From Sneathia vaginalis (GTDB taxonomy: Bacteria; Fusobacteriota; Fusobacteriia; Fusobacteriales; Leptotrichiaceae): 64,000 bases of DNA. This document shows positions 58,305-64,000 of this stretch, in pieces (positions within the stretch are counted from its first letter, which is position 1; every line of letters begins with the position of its first letter). The stretch covers positions 584,642-648,641 of the forward strand of contig NZ_CP011280.1 in NCBI RefSeq assembly GCF_000973085.1. Direction: 5' to 3'. Below the pieces are notes generated by a model. That model searched no databases, was not told where the DNA came from, and worked only from the letters and a program-made list of their open reading frames with translations. Position numbers and translations under genes: made by a program.

Positions 58305-59212
58305 TGTTTAGAATACTTTGTCTTGATGGTGGTGGATCGAGAGGATATTTTACAGCAAGTATAATAGAAAATATTGAAAAAAGATATAATATAAAGGTTA
58401 ATGAGTATTTTGATTTAATTGTAGGTACAAGTACGGGAGCGATAATAGCAGGTGCAATAGCAGTGGATGTTGATGCAAAAGATATTACTAGAATGTACCT
58501 AGAAGAGTATAAAAATGTTTTTAAATCATCAATACTAAAAGGTATTTTTTCAAGTAAATATGAGAGCGATAAGCTAAGAGTTTTGCTTGAGAATAACTAT
58601 AAGAATAAAGATTTTAAAGATACAAAAACAAATCTTTTAATTACAGCAACAGATATATTAAGTTCAGAACCTCAAATATTTAAGTCATGGGATCCTAAAG
58701 GAGTTAGATTAATTGATGCTGTTATGGCATCAGCATCAGCACCTATATATTTTGAACCTCATAAAATTAAAGGTAAAAAATATATAGATGGTTGTATATG
58801 GTCTAATAACCCAAGCCTTGTAGCACTAGTAGAGGCTATATCTAAAAAAGGTTTTGCTAAAAAGATGAGTGATATAAAGATATTATCTATAGGCACAGGT
58901 AAGAATAGTGAAGAATTAAAAAATGAAAAAAGTGGTTTAATTTCATGGTCTAAAGATATTGTACCACTTAGTCTAAAAACTAATGTAGAGGCAGTAAATA
59001 TACTAACTGAAAACTTATTAGAAAAAAATTTTTTACGTATAGACTTTTATTGCAACGATAAAATTTCAATAGATAATATACCAGAATATATATTAACAAA
59101 CAGTGATAAGATTTTTGATGAATTTACAGGTAATTTAGATATATTCTTTAAAAATCAAAGTATATTTACAAGATTTATTAGCAAAATATTTAATTATGGG
59201 AGAAAGAAATGA
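58304..59212 (+). CDS. Patatin-like phospholipase
   Basis: 302-residue cytosolic-type patatin. The oxyanion motif is DGGGSRGYF (Gly9-11), the nucleophile Ser43 sits in GTSTGA, and the dyad Asp in KKYIDGCIWSNNP. PQIFKSWDPKG and MASASAPIYFEP are also typical. No signal peptide. Related single-domain patatins occur both in lipid turnover and as effectors of CBASS-type defence, but no cyclase or sensor gene is adjacent, so lipid metabolism is more likely. It overlaps dnaX by 4 bp. Confidence 0.9.
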   Translation: MFRILCLDGGGSRGYFTASIIENIEKRYNIKVNEYFDLIVGTSTGAIIAGAIAVDVDAKDITRMYLEEYKNVFKSSILKGIFSSKYESDKLRVLLENNYKNKDFKDTKTNLLITATDILSSEPQIFKSWDPKGVRLIDAVMASASAPIYFEPHKIKGKKYIDGCIWSNNPSLVALVEAISKKGFAKKMSDIKILSIGTGKNSEELKNEKSGLISWSKDIVPLSLKTNVEAVNILTENLLEKNFLRIDFYCNDKISIDNIPEYILTNSDKIFDEFTGNLDIFFKNQSIFTRFISKIFNYGRKK

Positions 59213-60564
59213 GTGAAACTTTATACAGAAAGTATAGACCCAATAATTTTGATACTGTATTTGGGCAAGAATACATTAAAAAATCCATACAAAATGCATT
59301 AGATCAAAATAAATTAGCACACGCATATTTATTTAGTGGTCCAAGAGGTGTAGGTAAAACTACAATTGCAAGAATAATTGCAAAATCTGTTAATTGCATG
59401 AAAAATGGAATAAGTTCAAAACCTTGCCTTAGTTGTGAAAATTGTGTAAGTATAGCAGAGGGTAATAATTTAGATATAATAGAAATAGATGCTGCTTCTA
59501 ATAGAGGTATTGATGAAATACGTTCATTAAAAGAAAGTATTAATTACCAACCAGTTAGATGCAGAATGAAAGTGTATATTATAGATGAAATACATATGTT
59601 AACTAATGAAGCATTTAATGCACTACTTAAGACATTAGAAGAACCACCTAAACATGCAATCTTTATACTTGCAACCACTGAAATTAATAAACTCCCAGAT
59701 ACTATTATTTCTCGTTGTATATGCTATAACTTCAAAACATTAAGTGAAAATGAAGCAATAGATATGATGAGAAATTGTGTAGAAAAAGAAAATATTAAAA
59801 TAGATGACGACAGTCTAAAGTTAATATTTAAAAAATCAGGTGGTAGTGCAAGGGATGCCTTTTCTATACTTGAACAAATATCATCAACTAATTTTGGAGA
59901 AGATATTACAGAAGAATTAGTTAAAAAGACTTTAGGTATGGTGCCTCGTGAATATTTTGTTAAATTTAATGAATACTTGAAAAATGAACAAAAAGAAGAA
60001 TTAGTTAAATTTGTTGATGAAATGTATGAAGATGGAATACAGATTGAACAATTTTTAAAAGATTTTTGTGATTTTCTAAAAGCAAATGAAAAAGATATAG
60101 ACTACATTAGTTTGGTAATAACAAACATCTATTCTTCTTTAAATATATTTAAGAATGAAGACGATATACGTATTATAGTCTATATCATAATATACAATAT
60201 ACTTAAGGTTAAAAAGACTGTAAGTACAGTTAGTGTATCTACTAATGTTAAAAATATTGAATTTGACTACAAGAAATTCTTAAATCAATTAAAAGAACAA
60301 GGAATGTTAATACCATATTCAGTTTTATCAGAATTTAAGTTTGTTGAGATAAAAAATGCAAGTATATATATCAAACAAACAACTAATAGGGAATATACTA
60401 AAGCGATAATAAGTGACTATGAGTATAGACGCCAAATAGAAGAGCAAATATATGATATGCTAGGTGTTAGATACACACTAGAGATTATAGATAAAAAATA
60501 TATGAAAAATTTTGACGGTTTCTATGACAAGGTTAGAAGTCTATTTGAAGCTGAAAAGATTTAG
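59209..60564 (+). CDS. dnaX: DNA polymerase III subunit gamma/tau
   Basis: Clamp-loader ATPase, 451 residues. SETLYRKYRPNNFDTVFGQE, Walker A FSGPRGVGKTTIARIIAKSV, four zinc Cys (NCMKNG...CLSCENC), Walker B VYIIDEIHMLTNEAFNALLK and the SGGSARDAFSILEQ sensor region are all present. The C-terminal tau extension is short, and I see no slippery A-run with a stem that would indicate programmed frameshifting. It overlaps the lipase gene by 4 bp. Confidence 0.95.
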   Translation: MSETLYRKYRPNNFDTVFGQEYIKKSIQNALDQNKLAHAYLFSGPRGVGKTTIARIIAKSVNCMKNGISSKPCLSCENCVSIAEGNNLDIIEIDAASNRGIDEIRSLKESINYQPVRCRMKVYIIDEIHMLTNEAFNALLKTLEEPPKHAIFILATTEINKLPDTIISRCICYNFKTLSENEAIDMMRNCVEKENIKIDDDSLKLIFKKSGGSARDAFSILEQISSTNFGEDITEELVKKTLGMVPREYFVKFNEYLKNEQKEELVKFVDEMYEDGIQIEQFLKDFCDFLKANEKDIDYISLVITNIYSSLNIFKNEDDIRIIVYIIIYNILKVKKTVSTVSVSTNVKNIEFDYKKFLNQLKEQGMLIPYSVLSEFKFVEIKNASIYIKQTTNREYTKAIISDYEYRRQIEEQIYDMLGVRYTLEIIDKKYMKNFDGFYDKVRSLFEAEKI

Positions 60565-60576
60565 AAAGGATACGCA

Positions 60577-61029
60577 ATGAAAATTAAGGTAATATTACTA
60601 GATACAATTAAGGGAATTGGTAAAAAAGATGAAATTGTTGAAGTTAAAGACGGATATGCAAATAATTTCCTTTTCCCATCAAAAAAAGGTGTACCTGCTA
60701 CACCAGAAAACTTAAATAAGTTAAGACAAAAAGGTGAAAAGAAACTTAAAGATGAAGAAAAAGAAGTGAAAAAAGCCCTAGAACTTAAAGAAAAATTAGA
60801 TGGTAAGTCAATAACATTGAGTGTAAAATCAGGAGAAAATGGTAAAGTGTTTGGTTCTATAGGTTCTAAGGAAATTATTGAAAAGATAAAACAAGACTTA
60901 AATTACAGTGTAGATAAAAAACAAATGCCAACAGATGTACGTATAAAAGAAATTGGTATACATAAAATAGTATTGAAGTTACATAATAAGATAAGTGCTG
61001 AAATAAAAGTTACTGTAGTAGGTGTTTAA
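60577..61029 (+). CDS. rplI: Ribosomal protein L9
   Basis: 150-residue large-subunit protein. The N-terminal domain has MKIKVILLDTIKGIGKKDEI and VEVKDGYANNFLFPSKKGVP, then the long connecting helix (about 45-75) and the C-terminal domain with GKVFGSIGSKEIIEKIKQ and KEIGIHKIVLKLHNKI. GAAAGGATACGC precedes the ATG. dnaB starts right after it, the usual rplI-dnaB order. Confidence 0.97.
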   Translation: MKIKVILLDTIKGIGKKDEIVEVKDGYANNFLFPSKKGVPATPENLNKLRQKGEKKLKDEEKEVKKALELKEKLDGKSITLSVKSGENGKVFGSIGSKEIIEKIKQDLNYSVDKKQMPTDVRIKEIGIHKIVLKLHNKISAEIKVTVVGV

Positions 61030-61030
61030 A

Positions 61031-62383
61031 ATGTCAGAAGATTTAAACATTGAATATATTGAAGAAGCAATACTAGGTATGATGATATCAAATTCAGATA
61101 GTATAATGCCGATAATTGAAAGACTAATGCCTGAAGATTTTACAAAAAAAATTAATGGTGATGTATTCCAAGTTATGGTAAATTTGTATAATGAATATAC
61201 ATCATTTGATGCCTTAGTATTAGAAAAAGAGTTAGCAAAAAATGGTAAATTAAATATATTTGGTGGGCGTAGTAAAATAGCAGAATTGCTAGAAAATGCA
61301 CCAGTTGCGACTAATTTAGAAGCTTATGTTGATATATTGAAGGATAAATCCATAAAGTTAAGATTAAAAGAAGCTTGTGATAACATTGTTAGCGAGATAA
61401 ATAGAGACTATAAGCAAGCAAAGGAATTACTTGATTTATCACAAGCAAAAATATTTTCGATTGAAGCTGAAAAAACCAAAGATCCTATAGTTAGCATAAA
61501 GTCATTAGGTGAAGAAAGAAGAAGAAAGATAATAGAGCTTAGTGAAACTGGTAATAAAGACATACTAGGTATACAAACTTCATTTAGTGAATATGATAAA
61601 ATAACTGGAGGATTGCATGGGTCTGACTTATTAATATTAGCTGCAAGACCTGCTGTGGGTAAGACAGCATTTGCAATAAATCTTGCAATAAATGTTGCAA
61701 AGCAAAAAAAGACTGTCCTATTTTTCTCACTTGAAATGGGTAATGAACAGTTATATAATAGAATACTTTCAATTTGTTCAGGTTTATCTGCTAAGAAAAT
61801 AAAGGAAAATAACTTAAATCAAGAAGAACTTTTTAAAAGTACAAAAACTGAAGAAGTAATAAAGGATTATCCTATATATATTGCAGGTGATGCTACTGTA
61901 ACAGTTCTAGATATTAAAAATTATGCAAGAAAGTTTAAAATGAATAATAATCTTGACTTTATAGTAATAGACTATCTGCAATTAATAAGTAGTACATCAC
62001 AAAATAAGCAAAGAGAACAACAAGTATCAGAAATTTCTAGATCATTAAAGCTATTAGCAAAAGAGCTAAATGTTCCTATACTTGCATTATCACAATTATC
62101 AAGAGGAGTAGAAAATAGATCTGATAAAAGACCAATGTTATCAGATTTAAGAGAATCTGGTGCCATAGAACAAGATGCCGATCAAGTCATTTTTTTACAT
62201 AGAAATGATTATTACGAAAGAGAAGAAGATAAAGGGGAAAAAAAGGGTAATGACAATGTACAAAAGGTTGAAGTTATAATAGGAAAGCACAGAAATGGTT
62301 CAACAGGCACACTATTTTTAAGCTTTGACTTAAGTTGTCAAAAATTTAAAGACAATATTTATACACAAGGAGGGAATAATTGA
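61031..62383 (+). CDS. dnaB: Replicative DNA helicase DnaB
   Basis: 450 residues. The N-terminal helical domain begins EEAILGMMISNSDSIMPIIE. The RecA-type motor has Walker A LAARPAVGKTAFAINLAINV, FFSLEMGNEQLYNRI, Walker B FIVIDYLQLI, QLSRGVENRSDKRPMLSDLR and HRNGSTGTLFLSFD. ATG 61031 follows GGTG by 6 nt; the frame from 61022 would start inside rplI. No intein. It overlaps the U32 gene by 4 bp. Confidence 0.97.
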   Translation: MSEDLNIEYIEEAILGMMISNSDSIMPIIERLMPEDFTKKINGDVFQVMVNLYNEYTSFDALVLEKELAKNGKLNIFGGRSKIAELLENAPVATNLEAYVDILKDKSIKLRLKEACDNIVSEINRDYKQAKELLDLSQAKIFSIEAEKTKDPIVSIKSLGEERRRKIIELSETGNKDILGIQTSFSEYDKITGGLHGSDLLILAARPAVGKTAFAINLAINVAKQKKTVLFFSLEMGNEQLYNRILSICSGLSAKKIKENNLNQEELFKSTKTEEVIKDYPIYIAGDATVTVLDIKNYARKFKMNNNLDFIVIDYLQLISSTSQNKQREQQVSEISRSLKLLAKELNVPILALSQLSRGVENRSDKRPMLSDLRESGAIEQDADQVIFLHRNDYYEREEDKGEKKGNDNVQKVEVIIGKHRNGSTGTLFLSFDLSCQKFKDNIYTQGGNN

Positions 62384-63642
62384 ATAAAGTAGAATTACTA
62401 TCACCAGCAGGAAACATGGAAAAATTAAAAGAAGCATTTCACTTCGGGGCAGATGCCTGCTATATAGGTGGAGGTGCATTTAATTTAAGAGGAATGTCAG
62501 CTAATTTCAGAAATAAGGAGTTAGAGGAAGCTATAGAATATGCACATAAATTAGGTAAGAAAATCTACGTAACACTAAATATATTTGCACATAATAAAGA
62601 TATAGACTATATGCCACGGTTTATAAAATTTCTGGATAGTGTAAAAGCAGATGGTGTAATAGTAAGCGATTTAGGAGTATTTAGCCAAGTTAAACAATAT
62701 GGTCCTAACCTTGATATACATATTAGTACGCAGGCAAATAGTATAAATTGGGCGACCGTTAAAGCATGGCGTGATATGGGAGCAACTAGAGTAATACTAG
62801 CACGTGAAATGACTTTAAAAGAAATTAAAGAAATTAAGGATAAAGTTCCAGGAATACAAATTGAAGTATTTATACATGGTGCAATGTGTATGGCATATTC
62901 TGGTAGATGTCTATTAAGTAACTATTTTACAAATAGAGATGCAAACAGAGGAGTATGTGCTCAAGATTGTAGATGGAAGTATAAGGTAGTTGCAGAAGAT
63001 CATGAGGCACATGGTGCACATGATATTATTGAAGATAAAGAAGGTACATACATATTTAATGCTAAAGACTTGTGTACAATAGAATTTATTGATAAAATAA
63101 TAGAAGCAGGAGTTGACTCATTAAAAATTGAAGGTCGTATGAAGAGTATTTACTATAACTCTACTGTAACAAAGCAATACAGAAAGGCAATAGATAAATA
63201 TTATTCAGGTAATTACGAATATGACCCTAATTGGAAGTATGAACTTCAAACAATAAGTCATAGATTGTATTCTAAAGGATTCTTCTTTGGAAAAACTAAT
63301 GAAAATGACCAAAATTATGATACAAATATATCATATAGTCAAACTTATCAATTAGTTGCTAATGTTATGGAAGTCTTGGGAGATAATAAGTACAAGATAT
63401 ATATTAGAAATAAGTTGGATGCAACTAAAGAAGAATTAGAGTTAATAAGACCAAATGTTGATCCTATTAAATTCAGAATTGATGGCTTTATTAATACAAA
63501 AAATGATGAATTTACTACAGTTGTTAATCCAAACACAATTGCTATCATATCAACAGATGTAGAAATGGGAGAACTTGATTTATTAAGGATAAAATTGCCT
63601 ATAGGGCAAGCTGAATCAGATATAGATACTGAAAATATTTAG
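62380..63642 (+). CDS. U32 peptidase-family protein (RNA hydroxylation type, TrhP-like)
   Basis: 420 residues. [40 protein letters not shown] and the family signature [20 protein letters not shown] are clear. Cys in [11 protein letters not shown] probably help to bind an Fe-S cluster. Relatives named TrhP/RlhA hydroxylate tRNA or rRNA in a prephenate-dependent way rather than acting as peptidases. The length fits that subgroup (no DUF3656 extension). The start is TTG 62380 with a strong AAGGAGGG site, overlapping dnaB by 4 bp. Confidence 0.9.
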   Translation: MNKVELLSPAGNMEKLKEAFHFGADACYIGGGAFNLRGMSANFRNKELEEAIEYAHKLGKKIYVTLNIFAHNKDIDYMPRFIKFLDSVKADGVIVSDLGVFSQVKQYGPNLDIHISTQANSINWATVKAWRDMGATRVILAREMTLKEIKEIKDKVPGIQIEVFIHGAMCMAYSGRCLLSNYFTNRDANRGVCAQDCRWKYKVVAEDHEAHGAHDIIEDKEGTYIFNAKDLCTIEFIDKIIEAGVDSLKIEGRMKSIYYNSTVTKQYRKAIDKYYSGNYEYDPNWKYELQTISHRLYSKGFFFGKTNENDQNYDTNISYSQTYQLVANVMEVLGDNKYKIYIRNKLDATKEELELIRPNVDPIKFRIDGFINTKNDEFTTVVNPNTIAIISTDVEMGELDLLRIKLPIGQAESDIDTENI

Positions 63643-63650
63643 AGGTAGTT

Positions 63651-64000
63651 ATGAAAGAAACAATATTAATCATCGAAGATGAAGAAAAAATCGCAAGATT
63701 GATTGAAATGGAATTAAAATTTGAAGGATATGATGTTGAAAAAGCCTTTGATGGACGAACAGGATTAGAAAAAGCTTCTACAGGTAAATATGCCTTAGTT
63801 TTACTAGATCTTATGTTACCTAAAATGAATGGTATGGAAGTATGTAAGAGGTTAAGAGAAAAATCAACTGTTCCTATCATAATACTAACTGCAAAAGATG
63901 ATATTACTGATAAAGTAATAGGATTAGATTATGGTGCAGATGACTATATGACTAAGCCTTTTTCTAATGAAGAACTTATTGCTAGAATAAAGGCATTGTT
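63651..64000 (+). CDS. OmpR-family response regulator, N-terminal part, cut by window edge
   Basis: The receiver domain is complete: [20 protein letters not shown] with acidic Asp10, phosphorylation site Asp53 in [12 protein letters not shown], Thr in IIILTAKDD, and Lys102 in [18 protein letters not shown]. The spacing and the RIKAL end indicate an OmpR/PhoB-type regulator whose winged-helix domain lies beyond the window. The ATG follows AGAGGTAGTT. A sensor kinase gene is expected downstream. Confidence 0.92.
   Translation, partial: MKETILIIEDEEKIARLIEMELKFEGYDVEKAFDGRTGLEKASTGKYALVLLDLMLPKMNGMEVCKRLREKSTVPIIILTAKDDITDKVIGLDYGADDYMTKPFSNEELIARIKAL

Overview
This window is an AT-rich, densely coded stretch of a chromosome. 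Its gene content points to the phylum Fusobacteriota, most likely the family Leptotrichiaceae (Leptotrichia, Sneathia or Streptobacillus type). The reasons are the very low GC content, the zinc-free L33 protein, a lipoprotein- and secretin-bearing double-membrane gene set, and the tight operons with ATGA overlaps. The genus is an inference; no rRNA is present to settle it.

Layout. Positions 3-4637 hold a type V-A CRISPR-Cas locus: the 3' half of cas12a, then cas4, cas1, cas2, a leader and 14 repeats with 13 spacers. Positions 4638-9500 are an accessory zone with a SWIM zinc-finger protein, decayed fragments, an orphan toxin/immunity module and a broken hsdR. This zone is flanked by a duplicated 3' end of an ABC exporter gene. 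Positions 9504-14217 carry a TM287/288-like heterodimeric ABC exporter, a small PspC protein and an unknown gene. Positions 14278-16646 are the rpmG-tRNA-Trp-secE-nusG-rplK-rplA operon. Positions 17294-22902 are a compact type IV pilus / type II secretion-like operon with pseudopilins, prepilin peptidase, PilN/PilO-like proteins, a short secretin and the platform protein, but no assembly ATPase.

Positions 22905-26640 are a second accessory zone. A KilA-N remnant lies between two copies of the 3' end of the pilus platform gene. It is followed by a tandem array of four near-identical modules, each made of a promoter, a structured RNA, an intrinsic terminator and an ORF of PBECR4-like nuclease type. 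Two of the four ORFs are truncated. The arrangement resembles type III toxin-antitoxin loci, but I do not recognise the RNA.

Positions 26765-48728 are mainly housekeeping: an aminopeptidase, a TPR/DUF4037/DUF4125 cluster, prfA-prmC-queA-rsmD-xseB-ispA-pgeF, secA, a HAD phosphatase, lipoproteins, an ABC-F protein, a thymidine kinase with an extra domain, a LolD/FtsX-type ABC pair and tcdA. Positions 49476-55643 are a candidate RiPP (ranthipeptide-like) cluster. It has a 55-residue Cys/Asp-rich precursor with five C-x3-D motifs, an ABC exporter, an ABC ATPase with membrane partners, and a radical SAM/SPASM enzyme. Positions 55721-64000 return to core genes: an RsuA-like pseudouridine synthase, an AroE-like protein, a patatin-like lipase, dnaX, rplI, dnaB, a U32 peptidase family protein and the start of an OmpR-type response regulator.

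The two items I would follow first are the C-x3-D peptide cluster and the tandem RNA/nuclease array. Both accessory zones share one architecture: foreign DNA sits immediately downstream of an intact gene and is bounded by a second copy of that gene's 3' end.
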